From contig NZ_CP099466.1 in NCBI RefSeq assembly GCF_023921125.1, positions 3,038,001 through 3,102,000 on the forward strand: a stretch of DNA of 64,000 nucleotides, given 5' to 3'. Below are positions 34,161 through 43,512 of this stretch, piece by piece. The stretch's first letter is position 1. Every line of letters begins with the position of its first letter. Position numbers and translations under genes: made by a program. This stretch comes from Arthrobacter caoxuetaonis. GTDB taxonomy: Bacteria; Actinomycetota; Actinomycetes; Actinomycetales; Micrococcaceae. The notes beneath the pieces were generated by a model. It was not told the origin of the DNA. It did not search any database and was given only the letters and a program-made list of their open reading frames with translations.

Positions 34161-34694
34161 TCAGCCCTCGCGGCTTCGCCCGGGCGGTGTCGGTTTCTCA
34201 GCCTCTGAACGTGCCCGGGCCAATTCTTCGTCGTTGAGGTCCCCGGTGTAGTAGCTTCCGTCGCTTTCGCGCTCCGGTGCGCCGCCGGTTGTCGGGTCAT
34301 CATCACCTGAGTTATCGACAGGCTCATTCGCGGCCTCGAACATCAGCTGCTGGGCGCGCTCGACGACGTCGTCCAGCTCATCAATGGTGAGCAGCTCGGG
34401 ACGAAGATGCTTGGTTCGGTAGCCGGCACGGCCCACCATGTGGGCGGAGACCGGCGCAGTGAGCAGCATAAAGATCCAGCACAGGGCCAGCACCGGCAGC
34501 AGTGCCCAGCTGCGGAACTCCACAGCCATGGCCAGCAGGAAGAGCAGCAGGCCGAGCACCTGAGGCTTGGTCGCGGCGTGCATCCGGCTCATCAGGTCGG
34601 GGAAGCGGGTGAGGCCGATCGCCGCCGCGAAGGACATGGTGGCGCCGCCCAGCAGCAGGGCTCCAACGATGACGTCAATCACGGTTTCACTCAT
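34161..34694 (-). CDS. mnhG: Mrp Na+/H+ antiporter subunit G
   Basis: A 177-residue small membrane subunit. The N-terminal 110 residues have three helices with GLTRFPDLMSRMHAATKPQ, the MnhG/MrpG signature. A hydrophilic acidic tail of about 60 residues extends beyond the usual length. It is the last gene of a six-gene Mrp operon, 2 nt after mnhF. Mrp complexes exchange cytoplasmic Na+ for protons for pH and salt tolerance. Confidence 0.93.
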   Translation of the reverse strand: MSETVIDVIVGALLLGGATMSFAAAIGLTRFPDLMSRMHAATKPQVLGLLLFLLAMAVEFRSWALLPVLALCWIFMLLTAPVSAHMVGRAGYRTKHLRPELLTIDELDDVVERAQQLMFEAANEPVDNSGDDDPTTGGAPERESDGSYYTGDLNDEELARARSEAEKPTPPGRSREG

Positions 34695-34696
34695 GG

Positions 34697-34954
34697 CTAC
34701 CTCCGGTCCGTTACGAAGCGGGCCACCGTCACGGAGCCGATGAAGCCGATCAGCGAAATCGCTATCAGCAGGGCGAGGTAATCAAGGTTCCGGTTCACGA
34801 CCATGTCCACTATGAGGGCGCCGCCTACGATGGCCAGCAGTACGTCGGCGGCGAGGACGCGGTCAAGGATTGAAGGGCCGCGGACAATCCGGAAGATGGC
34901 ACCGGCGGCGGAGAGGGCCAGCATAATCGACACGATAGTGATGACGGCAGTCAT
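34697..34954 (-). CDS. mnhF: Mrp Na+/H+ antiporter subunit F
   Basis: An 85-residue subunit with three helices and the conserved RIVRGPSILDRVLAADVL segment of MnhF. I choose ATG 34954, which overlaps the mnhE stop in an ATGA junction; an in-frame start 32 codons upstream would lie deep within mnhE. Confidence 0.93.
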   Translation of the reverse strand: MTAVITIVSIMLALSAAGAIFRIVRGPSILDRVLAADVLLAIVGGALIVDMVVNRNLDYLALLIAISLIGFIGSVTVARFVTDRR

Positions 34955-35550
34955 CGGCTGACCTCCCCTTCGCGCAGTTCCTTGAGGTCTTTCTGTTCGG
35001 CCCGGACCAGGGCCAGGTCTTCCCGTGTGCCCATCATGCGGATCAGCCACGATTCAGTGGCACGCACGTCGTCACGGACCTTTTCCGCTGCTGCCTGGCT
35101 GTTCACGCCCAGGCAGTGGAGGTAGAGCGTGGACGTGGACCGGTCCACTTCCACCACCAGCGAGCCGGGGATCAGGGAAAGCGCATGGCCGGTGGCCGTG
35201 ACCAGAAGGTCCGAGTGGCTGCGCAGCTTCACGGCGACCACGGCGTTCTTGATCCGCGGTCCGTGGACAGCGGCCAGCCAGAGCACATGGAAGCTCGCGA
35301 TCACCAGCTTGTAGAGGAACCGGATCCCGAAGCCCGCGGCATACAGGACGTTGAACCGTCCTGACAGGTCCACCGGGGGCAGGTAGAAGATGTTGGTGAC
35401 AACAAACGCGATGATGGCGCCGAACACCAGGTTGCCCAGGCTGAAGTCCTGCCAGAGTGCGCCCCAGAGCAGCACCAGCCAGATGATCAGCGGCAGTTCC
35501 TTCAGCAGGGGTATCCGCGGGTGGTTGCGCATGCGTGCTTTTTGAGTCAC
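34951..35550 (-). CDS. mnhE: Mrp Na+/H+ antiporter subunit E
   Basis: A 199-residue membrane subunit with two or three N-terminal helices, then a cytoplasmic domain with VTATGHALSLIPGSLVVEVDRS, the MnhE signature containing the TPGT/IPGS-like turn. It overlaps mnhD and mnhF by 4 nt on either side, indicating tight coupling and fixed subunit ratios. Confidence 0.93.
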   Translation of the reverse strand: MTQKARMRNHPRIPLLKELPLIIWLVLLWGALWQDFSLGNLVFGAIIAFVVTNIFYLPPVDLSGRFNVLYAAGFGIRFLYKLVIASFHVLWLAAVHGPRIKNAVVAVKLRSHSDLLVTATGHALSLIPGSLVVEVDRSTSTLYLHCLGVNSQAAAEKVRDDVRATESWLIRMMGTREDLALVRAEQKDLKELREGEVSR

Positions 35551-37157
35551 GGTGCGCTCCCTTCACCAAGAACGGCTTCGATGTACGGTGTGCGGTCCAG
35601 CAGGTCCTGGGCTGCCCGGTCGCTAAGCGAGAAGAGCGGGCCGGCAAGGATGGTCAGGGATACGCCCAGGGCTACCAGTCCCACCGTGGGGTAGACCATG
35701 GACTTCGGCAGGAGGTTCACGGTGGAGCGGCCGCCGAAGCGTCCGCTGCTGTGCCCGCTCACGTTGCCGGAGTCGCGGACGGTGCTGCCGTCGGTCGTGG
35801 TGGCCAGCAGGATCGGATCAGGGTGGACTGCGTCCTCCGGGGTTCGCCAGAACGCACGGTTCCAGACCCGGGCCATGACCAGCAGGGTCAGCAGCGAGGT
35901 GAGGACGGAGGCGGCAACCAGCACGTAGGCCAGCGGCGTGCCCAGTTCCACGCCTGCCTGCATCAGGCCGAGCTTGCCCAGGAAGCCGGAGAACGGCGGG
36001 ATGCCGGCCAGGTTGATCGCCGGGATGAAGTACAGGACTGCCAGCAGCGGTGAAAGCCGGGCGAGCCCGCCCAGACGGTCCATGTTGGCGGTTCCGCCGC
36101 GCCGCTCGATCAGGCCGGTCACCAGGAACAGGCTGGTCTGGACGGTGATGTGGTGGACCACGTAGAACACGGCTGCGCCGATACCCACAATCGAGGCAAC
36201 CGCGAGGCCGAACACCATGTAGCCGATGTGGCTGACCAGCGTGAAGGAGAGCATACGTTTGATGTCGGTCTGCGCCAAGGCACCCAGGATGCCCACCAGC
36301 ATGGTCAGGCCCGCCACCACCATCAGCAGCGTGTTGATCCGGTCCCCGGGGAACAGCAGCGTCTCGGTGCGGACCATGGCGTACACACCCACCTTGGTGA
36401 GCAGGCCGGCGAACACCGCAGTGACCGGCGCAGGTGCGGTGGGATAGGAGTCAGGCAGCCAGAAGGAAAGGGGGAAGACTGCGGCCTTGATGCCGAAGGC
36501 GACCAGCAGCATCAGGTGCAGCATCAGCTGTGTTCCCGGGTCCAGCTCGCCCAGCTTGATGGCCAGGTCCGCCATGTTCACCGTGCCGGTCGCGGCGTAG
36601 ATCATGCCGATTGCGGTGAGGAACAGGACGGAGGAAATAACGCTGACGACGACGTAGGTCACGCCCGCGCGGATTCGCGGCGTAGTGCCGCCCAGGGTCA
36701 TCAGCACGTAGCTGGCCGTCAGCAGGATTTCGAAGCCGACGTACAGGTTGAAGAGATCACCGGCCAGGAAGGCGTTCGAAACACCTGCCACCAGGATCAG
36801 GTAGGTCGGATGGAAGATGGAAATCGGTCCGTCTTCATCACCGTCGGTCATGCCCTGGCCGGCGGCATAGATCAGCACCGCGAGGCTGATGGCAGTGGAA
36901 ACCACGAGCATCAGGGCGGAGAACTGGTCCACCACCATGGTGATGCCGAACGGCGGCAGCCACCCGCCCAGGTTCACGGCCTGCGCCCCGGTCTCCCAGA
37001 CCGCGGCGAGCAGGAAGCACTCCAGGACCAGCGTCAGGGTCAGCACCGTAACGCTCACGATGCGCTGGGAGCGCTGGTGCCGGATCAGGACGAAGGCCAG
37101 CGCCGCGCCAAGGAACGGCAGGACGACGGCGAGCGGGGCAAAACTGGAAGCGTTCAT
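35547..37157 (-). CDS. mnhD: Mrp Na+/H+ antiporter subunit D
   Basis: A 536-residue NuoN/NuoM-like proton-channel subunit with about 14 helices. Complex I-type landmarks include YVGFEILLTASYVLMTLG (conserved Glu), PTAPAPVTAVFAGLLTKVG (conserved Lys) and LSFTLVSHIGYMVFGL. It forms part of the ion-translocating core with MrpA. Overlaps of 4 nt with mnhC and mnhE. Confidence 0.95.
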   Translation of the reverse strand: MNASSFAPLAVVLPFLGAALAFVLIRHQRSQRIVSVTVLTLTLVLECFLLAAVWETGAQAVNLGGWLPPFGITMVVDQFSALMLVVSTAISLAVLIYAAGQGMTDGDEDGPISIFHPTYLILVAGVSNAFLAGDLFNLYVGFEILLTASYVLMTLGGTTPRIRAGVTYVVVSVISSVLFLTAIGMIYAATGTVNMADLAIKLGELDPGTQLMLHLMLLVAFGIKAAVFPLSFWLPDSYPTAPAPVTAVFAGLLTKVGVYAMVRTETLLFPGDRINTLLMVVAGLTMLVGILGALAQTDIKRMLSFTLVSHIGYMVFGLAVASIVGIGAAVFYVVHHITVQTSLFLVTGLIERRGGTANMDRLGGLARLSPLLAVLYFIPAINLAGIPPFSGFLGKLGLMQAGVELGTPLAYVLVAASVLTSLLTLLVMARVWNRAFWRTPEDAVHPDPILLATTTDGSTVRDSGNVSGHSSGRFGGRSTVNLLPKSMVYPTVGLVALGVSLTILAGPLFSLSDRAAQDLLDRTPYIEAVLGEGSAP

Positions 37158-37642
37158 CGTTTTGCCTCTCCTGTGGATCCGGTGCCCTGTCCGCGCTGCG
37201 AACCGGGTGCTTCTTCGGCCTCGTCAGCCGGCGTGAACTCGGTCGTGTCCTCGGGGACATCGGCGTCGTCTTCCGCGTCGTAGCTGCTCTGGCTGGCCAC
37301 GCGGCGGTCTTCTATGTCGTCCTGGACCTCATCCTGGCGCCCCAGCACCCAGGAGCGGTAAATGATGCCGAGCATGAAGGCCGTTACGGAGAAGGAAATG
37401 ACGATCGAGGTGAGGATGAAGGCCTGCGGCAACGGGTCGTTGTAGTCCTCCGGCGGAATCTCGGCGCTGAACAGCGGCGCCAGTCCCTGGAAGCCTCCGG
37501 TGGCCAGCAGCAGGATGTTGGTCGCGTTGGTCATCATGGCCAGCCCCAGCACCACCCGGGTGAGGCTGCGTTCCATGACCAGATAGATACCTGCCGCATA
37601 GAGGGCGCCCATGATGAGCAGCAGCGTGATGTTGACGCTCAT
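37154..37642 (-). CDS. mnhC: Mrp Na+/H+ antiporter subunit C
   Basis: A 162-residue NuoK-like subunit with three helices; LGLAMMTNATNILLLATGG and DPLPQAFILTSIVISFSVTA are diagnostic for MnhC. An acidic C-terminal extension of about 50 residues is unusual compared with the roughly 115-residue Bacillus subunit. Overlaps of 4 nt on both sides. Confidence 0.95.
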   Translation of the reverse strand: MSVNITLLLIMGALYAAGIYLVMERSLTRVVLGLAMMTNATNILLLATGGFQGLAPLFSAEIPPEDYNDPLPQAFILTSIVISFSVTAFMLGIIYRSWVLGRQDEVQDDIEDRRVASQSSYDAEDDADVPEDTTEFTPADEAEEAPGSQRGQGTGSTGEAKR

Positions 37643-40600
37643 CGGGACACTCCTTCCGGTTCCAGGATTTCGGGTTCGGGTTCCACCAGGTCATCGTCGC
37701 CGTCATCGGAACCGCCTTCGGAGCGTTCGTCGATTTCCGAACCGAGGCTGCGCAGGACGTCAAGCACCAGGCCAACCACCACCAGGTACACGCCGATGTC
37801 GAAGATGGTTGAGGTGACGAACTTGATGTCGCCGAAGATCGGCCAGGTGAACTCAATGATGGCGCTCTGCAGGACCTGGCCGCCGAAGAACAGCGGGGCT
37901 GCTGCGGAGAGTGCCGCCAGCCCCAATCCGCCGCCAAGCAGCATGCCTGCGCTGACGGGGGTGGCTTCGGCCAGTTCGAAGCGGCCGCCGGCAAGGTATC
38001 GGATGGTCAGCGCCAGGCCTGCCATCAGGCCGCCGGCAAAACCGCCGCCCGGTGAGTTGTGGCCTGCGATGAGCAGGTAGATGGAGAAGATAATCACCGA
38101 GTGGAACAACAGCCGGGTGACGACTTCAAAGATGATGGAACGGCGCTCGGGAGCCAGCGTGCGGCCGGCCACCAGCCACGCTTCGCGGGCCACGGAGGAG
38201 AACTTCCGGGCCAGGGCCAGGGTGGCAGCTTCCCGCTCGGAAGAGGCAAAGTGTTCACGCCCGCGGTCCACGGAACCGGTGGCTACCTCGTCGGCACGGC
38301 GGCGCTTGTCGCCGCGGCCGCGGACGAAGATCAGGGAGGCAACGCCGGTGGCGGCCATGGCCAGGACGGAGATTTCGCCGAAGGTATCCCAGGCGCGGAT
38401 GTCCACCAGCGTCACGTTGACGATGTTCAGGCCGCCGCCGCCCTTGTAGGCGAGTTCGGGATAGGACAGGGAGATGGGTTCGGCCACCCGGGATGCCATC
38501 GCCGTCATGGCGAAGACCACCATGGCAGCGCCGAAGGCGATGCCCAGTCCGGCCCGCAGCAGGCGCTGGCCGGTGGGTTCGCGCTTCCAGAGCCGGGCCG
38601 GCAGGGAGCGCAGCGCCAGCACAAAGGCCACCAGCACGATGGTCTCCACCAGCATCTGGGTCAGGGCGAGGTCCGGCGCACCCTGCAGCGCAAAGAGCAG
38701 GGCAATGCCGTAGCCGCTGACGCTGACCATCAGCACGGCCAGGAAGCGCTTGTTGGCGCGGGCTGCACCGACGGCGCCGATCACCACGGCTGCACCGATC
38801 ACGGCCTGCAGCGGGGAATCGAACCAATGGAAGTGTTCCGGAATCGGCGCGTTCCGGAGGAGGACGGCGCACAGCGGCGTCACAATCGCCATGCTCAGGA
38901 TGACAAAGAGGTAGAAGGTCAGTGAACCGCGCTGCGTGCGTCCGGTGACCCAGACCGCGACGTCGTCCAGGATGCCGATCAGGCCGCGGTAGGACCGCTC
39001 GGCGTCGAGCGGGCTGGCCATGCGGGCCTGGAGTTTCTCCACCCGGGTGCGCTGGAAGAACAGCAGGGTTCCGGCCGCGATCGTCAGCGCCGTCAGGCCC
39101 AGCGCAAGGGTAAAGCCGTGCCAGAGCGCCAGGTGCGTGGCTTCGCCTTCCAGCGGGTACAGGTCCGCGTACGGGGTGATGATCGTGTCCAGCGGCTTCG
39201 GCCACAGGCCAAAGAAGACGGTGGCGGCGGCAAGGATGGCGGGCGGGGCGAGGAACGGCCACGGAATCGCTTTGAACGCCGTCGGCTTGCAGGATTCCTT
39301 GGACGCGAAGCCGCCACAGACGAACCGGCAGCTGTACGCGAAGGTCAGGATGGCGCCGGCCACGACGCCAATCAGCAGCACGATCGCCGTGGGCGTGCCC
39401 TGCTTTTCGGCAAAGTGGACGTAGGTCTCGTAGACCGATTCCTTCGCCACGAATCCGAGCAGCGGCGGCAGGCCGGCCATGGAGGCAGCGCCGATCGCGG
39501 CGACAACGGCCAGCAGCGGGGCTGAGCGTCCGACGCCGGACAGCTTGCGGATGTCGCGGGTGCCTGCCTGGTGGTCGATGATCCCCACGACCAGGAACAA
39601 CGTGGCCTTGAAGAAGCCATGTGCCACCAGCAGGCCCAGGCCCGCCAGCGCCGCTTCCCGGTTGCCCAGTCCCACCACAAGGGTCAGGAAACCGAGCTGG
39701 CTGACAGTTCCGTAGGCCAGCATGAGCTTGAGGTCGTGCTGCCGCAGCGCACGCCAGCCGCCCAGGAGCAGGGTCGCCAGGCCAAGGATGGAGACGACGG
39801 CAGACCAGTACATGGTGTCCGAGAACCCCGGAGCCAGGCGTGCCACCAGGTAGATGCCGGCCTTCACCATGGCCGCGGCGTGCAGGTACGCGCTGACCGG
39901 GGTCGGGGCAGCCATGGCGGCCGGAAGCCAGAAATGGAAGGGGAACAGGGCCGACTTGGAAACTGCGCCAAGGAGCAGCAGGACCACAGCGATGTCGACA
40001 ATCACGCCGCTCGCAGCCAGCTGCGGTGCCTGCGCCATGATCTCGGAGATCCGGTAAGTGCCGGCAGCCGAGCCGAGCATGATCATGCCCACGAGCATGG
40101 CCAGCCCGCCGAACGTCGTAACAATCAGTGCCTGCAGGGCTGCACGGCGGGCCGAGAGGCGGTGCGCCGCATAGCCGATCAGCAGGTAGGAGAGGATGGT
40201 GGTCAGTTCCCAGAAGATGAACAGCAGGATCAGGTCATCAGCTGTGACCAGGCCGAACATGGCCGCGGCGAAGGCCAGCAGCTGGGCGCCGAAGCTGCCC
40301 ATCTTCGGATCTTCGGGACGGAAGTACCGGGCGCAGTAGAACAGCACCAGCGAACCGACGCCCAGGATAAGGATGGAGAGGACGGCTGAGAGCGCGTCCA
40401 TGCGGAAAGCCAGCTCCACCCGGAGATCGGGAATCCAGGGGATGATGACCGACGGCGGCGCGTTGGGAGCGCCGGAAGCGAGGGTCTGGTCCGCCCCGGT
40501 ATAGCGGGTGAACGTTGCCATCAGCCACAGGAACGCCACTGCGGGAACTGCGGCCAGGATGTAAAAGGCGGACCTGCCGAACCACCGGAAGAATAACGGC

Positions 40601-40644
40601 GCCACCAATGCCACCGTAAACAAGACGGTGAGCACAAGTAGCAC
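37639..40644 (-). CDS. mnhA: Mrp Na+/H+ antiporter subunit A fused to subunit B
   Basis: A 1001-residue membrane protein. Residues 1-about 800 are NuoL-like MrpA, with FIFWELTTILSYLLIGY, PTPVSAYLHAAAMVKAG and MLAYGTVSQLGFLTLVVGLG, plus the MbhD/MbhE-like region. Residues about 830-1000 are an MrpB domain (FHSVIIFSIYLLIAGHNSPGG and GGFAGGLMAG). No separate mnhB is present, so the fusion supplies it. The start is GTG 40644 with GGGAG upstream. It is the first gene of mnhA(B)-C-D-E-F-G. Confidence 0.95.
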   Translation of the reverse strand: MLLVLTVLFTVALVAPLFFRWFGRSAFYILAAVPAVAFLWLMATFTRYTGADQTLASGAPNAPPSVIIPWIPDLRVELAFRMDALSAVLSILILGVGSLVLFYCARYFRPEDPKMGSFGAQLLAFAAAMFGLVTADDLILLFIFWELTTILSYLLIGYAAHRLSARRAALQALIVTTFGGLAMLVGMIMLGSAAGTYRISEIMAQAPQLAASGVIVDIAVVLLLLGAVSKSALFPFHFWLPAAMAAPTPVSAYLHAAAMVKAGIYLVARLAPGFSDTMYWSAVVSILGLATLLLGGWRALRQHDLKLMLAYGTVSQLGFLTLVVGLGNREAALAGLGLLVAHGFFKATLFLVVGIIDHQAGTRDIRKLSGVGRSAPLLAVVAAIGAASMAGLPPLLGFVAKESVYETYVHFAEKQGTPTAIVLLIGVVAGAILTFAYSCRFVCGGFASKESCKPTAFKAIPWPFLAPPAILAAATVFFGLWPKPLDTIITPYADLYPLEGEATHLALWHGFTLALGLTALTIAAGTLLFFQRTRVEKLQARMASPLDAERSYRGLIGILDDVAVWVTGRTQRGSLTFYLFVILSMAIVTPLCAVLLRNAPIPEHFHWFDSPLQAVIGAAVVIGAVGAARANKRFLAVLMVSVSGYGIALLFALQGAPDLALTQMLVETIVLVAFVLALRSLPARLWKREPTGQRLLRAGLGIAFGAAMVVFAMTAMASRVAEPISLSYPELAYKGGGGLNIVNVTLVDIRAWDTFGEISVLAMAATGVASLIFVRGRGDKRRRADEVATGSVDRGREHFASSEREAATLALARKFSSVAREAWLVAGRTLAPERRSIIFEVVTRLLFHSVIIFSIYLLIAGHNSPGGGFAGGLMAGLALTIRYLAGGRFELAEATPVSAGMLLGGGLGLAALSAAAPLFFGGQVLQSAIIEFTWPIFGDIKFVTSTIFDIGVYLVVVGLVLDVLRSLGSEIDERSEGGSDDGDDDLVEPEPEILEPEGVSR

Positions 40645-40833
40645 GTAGATCTCCCGGGTTCTCTTGGGGTTTGCAGGTCAGAACACAGCTTTAGTTATCA
40701 ACGTTGCGGGCGAAGGGTCCTGTTTATTCTACCCATGGCATACGCCCTCAGCCCATTCGGGGGTGTGTCATGGTTACGCCTTTCGACCGCGTCTGTCCGT
40801 CTCACACCGCCTGGGCGGGCTAGCATCTGGACC

Positions 40834-42201
40834 ATGGCATCAACGACCGTACACACCACACCGGGGCATCCCGGTCCCCCTGCCCGCCTTCGACGGCGGG
40901 AGGTTTGGGCCTGGGCCTCATGGGACTGGGGATCGGCAGCCTTCAACGCCGTGATGACGACCTTCGTCTTTACCGTGTACCTGACGTCGGCCCCGTTCGG
41001 CGGCAAAGACCACGCATCGGCAGTCCTGGGCACAGGCCTTGCCGTCGCGGGCATCGTGGTGGCCGTCCTTGCTCCGGTGACCGGGCAGCGCTCCGACGCC
41101 GGCGGACGGCGGAAGCTGTGGCTGGGACTCAACACCCTTGCTGTGTGTGTGGCAACAGGACTGTGCTTCTTCGTCTACCCGAGTGAAAACTTCCTGCTCG
41201 TTGGCGTGGCCCTCATCGCCCTGGCCAACGTCTTCTTCGAATTCGCGAACGTGAACTACTTCGCCATGCTCAAGCAGGTGTCCACACCGGCCACGATTGG
41301 CAAGGTCAGCGGCTTCGGATGGGCCATGGGGTACGTAGGCGGCATCGCCGCGCTGGCCCTGGTCCTGGTCGGCTTCATCAATCCGGACATCGGATGGTTT
41401 GGCGTCACGTCCGAGAACGGCCAGAACGTCCGGGCCGTCGCCGTGTTCTCGGCTGTGTGGTTCCTGCTGTTCTCCCTGCCGATCTTCTTCACCGTGCCGG
41501 AGGTGCCCCGCACCAAGGCCGCCAAGATTGGGTTCATCGCGTCCTACGGACTGCTCTTCCGCCGGATCAAGGCCATCTACAAGACCAGCCCCCACACGAT
41601 TTTCTTCCTCCTAGCCTCGGCCGTTTTCCGTGACGGGCTGGCAGCGGTATTCACCTTCGGCGGCGTCATCGCGTCCGGAACGTTCGGCTGGGAACTGCCC
41701 CAGGTCATCATGTTCGCCATCTTCGGCAACATCGTGGCCGCGGCCGGTTCCTTTGCGGGCGGTTTCCTGGATGACCGCATTGGTCCCAAACCGGTGATCG
41801 TCGGTTCCCTGACCGGCCTCCTGCTGGCCGGATCCGCCATCGCCGTGCTGGGCCCGGACGATGTCAGCATGTTCGGACTCGACTGGACCGGCGACACCAC
41901 GTTCTGGATCTTCGGACTGGCCCTGTGCCTGTTCGTTGGCCCGGCGCAGTCGGCGTCCCGGGCGTTCCTGGCACGGCTGGCCCCCGACGGCGAGGAGGGC
42001 GAACTCTTTGGCCTCTACGCCACCACGGGCAGGGCAGTGAGCTTCCTGGCGCCCTCGCTCTTTGCGCTGTTCATCACCATCTTCGGGGCGCAGCGGTACG
42101 GCATCATCGGAATCCTGCTGGTCCTGCTGCTGGGCCTGCTGGCACTGCTGCCGGTCCGCGCCCCGGGCCGCACGCCGAAAGCGGTGGTTCCGGAGGTCTA
42201 A
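40834..42201 (+). CDS. MFS transporter of the UMF1 (Atg22-like) family
   Basis: A 455-residue transporter with about 12 helices. The start VWAWASWDWGSAAFNAVMTTF is the UMF1/Atg22 hallmark, followed by APVTGQRSDAGGRRK in the 2-3 loop. In yeast the family exports vacuolar amino acids; bacterial substrates are unknown. I choose ATG 40834, with TAGCAT 7 nt before it and no Shine-Dalgarno; a frame-mate at 40735 would cover the promoter. It diverges from the Mrp operon and converges on the DUF1801 gene. Confidence 0.88.
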   Translation: MASTTVHTTPGHPGPPARLRRREVWAWASWDWGSAAFNAVMTTFVFTVYLTSAPFGGKDHASAVLGTGLAVAGIVVAVLAPVTGQRSDAGGRRKLWLGLNTLAVCVATGLCFFVYPSENFLLVGVALIALANVFFEFANVNYFAMLKQVSTPATIGKVSGFGWAMGYVGGIAALALVLVGFINPDIGWFGVTSENGQNVRAVAVFSAVWFLLFSLPIFFTVPEVPRTKAAKIGFIASYGLLFRRIKAIYKTSPHTIFFLLASAVFRDGLAAVFTFGGVIASGTFGWELPQVIMFAIFGNIVAAAGSFAGGFLDDRIGPKPVIVGSLTGLLLAGSAIAVLGPDDVSMFGLDWTGDTTFWIFGLALCLFVGPAQSASRAFLARLAPDGEEGELFGLYATTGRAVSFLAPSLFALFITIFGAQRYGIIGILLVLLLGLLALLPVRAPGRTPKAVVPEV

Positions 42202-42204
42202 GTC

Positions 42205-42594
42205 CTATTCCAGCTGCGAAACCCACTGCCTGACGACGTCGGTGAAGTCCTCCAGTCCCGCGTCCGCCGCAGCGCGGCTGGGGAAGGTAATGACTCCGCG
42301 GTTCCGTCCGGCCCAGCGGAGCACCTTCCGCGGATCGGCCACGGTGATCTCGCGGTGCTCAGGCTTGGGTTTGGCTCCCGTGTGCAAAACGACCTGCACG
42401 GCCTGGGGCCGATTGAGGTTGAACGTGGCGAAGTCGTCGCGCAGGAAGAAGTTCGGCGAATGCCATTTGACGTTTTCCCGGATCCGCGGGTCCACGGACA
42501 GGATAGCTTCGCGCAGCTTCTGGACCGACGAGCGCATCGGGTGGTTCAGGGAAGCCAGATAGTCCGTCAGTGCGGATGGTTCGGCGGGTTCCAT
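42205..42594 (-). CDS. DUF1801 (YdhG-like) protein
   Basis: A 129-residue soluble protein matching DUF1801: LNHPMRSSVQKLREAILSVD, ENVKWHSPNFFLRDDFATFN and KVLRWAGRNRGVITF. The fold is small alpha/beta with unknown activity. I choose ATG 42594 (MEPAEPS). The displaced dcd fragment begins about 70 bp upstream, so this gene marks the left chromosomal edge of the island. Confidence 0.8.
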   Translation of the reverse strand: MEPAEPSALTDYLASLNHPMRSSVQKLREAILSVDPRIRENVKWHSPNFFLRDDFATFNLNRPQAVQVVLHTGAKPKPEHREITVADPRKVLRWAGRNRGVITFPSRAAADAGLEDFTDVVRQWVSQLE

Positions 42595-42662
42595 GCGCCC
42601 AATCTGGCACCGTGCAGGGCAGGTGTCCACAGTAGGAGCGGCCAGGGACGGTGCAGGCCGTC

Positions 42663-42722
42663 AGATGCTGGTGCGGTGGAAGTTCAGGTGGCTGCGCGAC
42701 GCCGTCGGGCCCGCTGGCCCTG
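42663..42722. repeat. Displaced 3' fragment of dcd: left direct repeat of the island
   Basis: 60 bp that match the 3' end of dcd at 55625-55685 in the same orientation, with one substitution and one missing C. The missing base breaks the Dcd frame, so this is a non-functional remnant. It has the expected position and decay of an original gene end displaced by insertion. Confidence 0.92.
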
Positions 42723-42741
42723 GCCCCGTCAGAGTTATTCG

Positions 42742-43512
42742 TCAGGCAGTGTTTCGGCCTCCGCTGAGGTCCAGTGTCTGCCCGGTCATGTAGCTGCATT
42801 CGGGAGAGAGCAGCCAGGCTGCCAAGGCCGCGAATTCCGCCGGGTACCCCACCCTGCGCATTGGCACCCTGTCGAGCAGCGCCGCATTGCGTTCGGGGCT
42901 CAGGTCCTTTAGCAGCGGCGTCGCGAACATCGAGGGCGCAACACAGTTGATGGAGATGCCTGCGGAGGCGGTTTCCTTGGCCGCCGACTTGGCCAGGGCG
43001 ATCAGGCCCGCTTTGGAGACGGAATAGGCCGACATGTTCTCGTTTCCTTCCCTCCCTGCGATCGAGGCCAGCATGGCGATCCGGCCGTATCCGGCGGCGT
43101 GCATGTGAGGGATCACCGCCTGCAGCCCGTAAAAGCAGCCCGTCAGGTTGATCTCCAGTGTGCGGTTCCATCCCTCGAGAGGCACGTCCTTCACCGGCAC
43201 TTCCGGGCCCTGGACTCCGTGGCAGAAAAGGGCGCCGTCCAGCCGGCCGAACCGGTTCTTGGCGTGCCGGACCACCCGCTCCCACTGGTCCGGGTCCGTG
43301 ACATCCAGCCCGAGGAACTCTCCAGTGTCAGGCGGACCCCCGGCCGGTGCGGTGACATCCGTGGCCACGACGCACGCTCCCTCGGCACGCAGCCTGGCGG
43401 CCGCCTCTGATCCCAGCCCTCCCCCGGCACCGGTCACCAGGACAACCCTGCCGGCGAAGCGGCCAGGCCATATCTGCAGCTGGCCCGGCGGGGCCACCTG
43501 TTCCGGAATCAT
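42742..43512 (-). CDS. Short-chain dehydrogenase/reductase (SDR)
   Basis: A 256-residue classical SDR: NAD(P) motif TGAGGGLG near residue 22, FCHG in place of the usual NAG, the catalytic Tyr/Lys in AYSVSKAGL, and a C-terminal MTGQTLDLSGG. A conserved acidic residue after the second strand (VATDVTAPAG) suggests NAD(H) preference. I choose ATG 43512, overlapping the flavoprotein stop (ATGA). It is the last gene of the nine-gene island operon and probably oxidizes a ring hydroxyl; the substrate is unknown. Confidence 0.88.
   Translation of the reverse strand: MIPEQVAPPGQLQIWPGRFAGRVVLVTGAGGGLGSEAAARLRAEGACVVATDVTAPAGGPPDTGEFLGLDVTDPDQWERVVRHAKNRFGRLDGALFCHGVQGPEVPVKDVPLEGWNRTLEINLTGCFYGLQAVIPHMHAAGYGRIAMLASIAGREGNENMSAYSVSKAGLIALAKSAAKETASAGISINCVAPSMFATPLLKDLSPERNAALLDRVPMRRVGYPAEFAALAAWLLSPECSYMTGQTLDLSGGRNTA

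Noticed and set aside
36150..37283. A 377-codon plus-strand frame rich in His, Gln and Arg
   Set aside because: It is antisense to mnhD, a well-conserved membrane subunit, which explains its odd composition.
42663..42722. A second functional dcd gene or small peptide gene
   Set aside because: Only the last 20 codons are represented and one base is missing, so the frame is broken.
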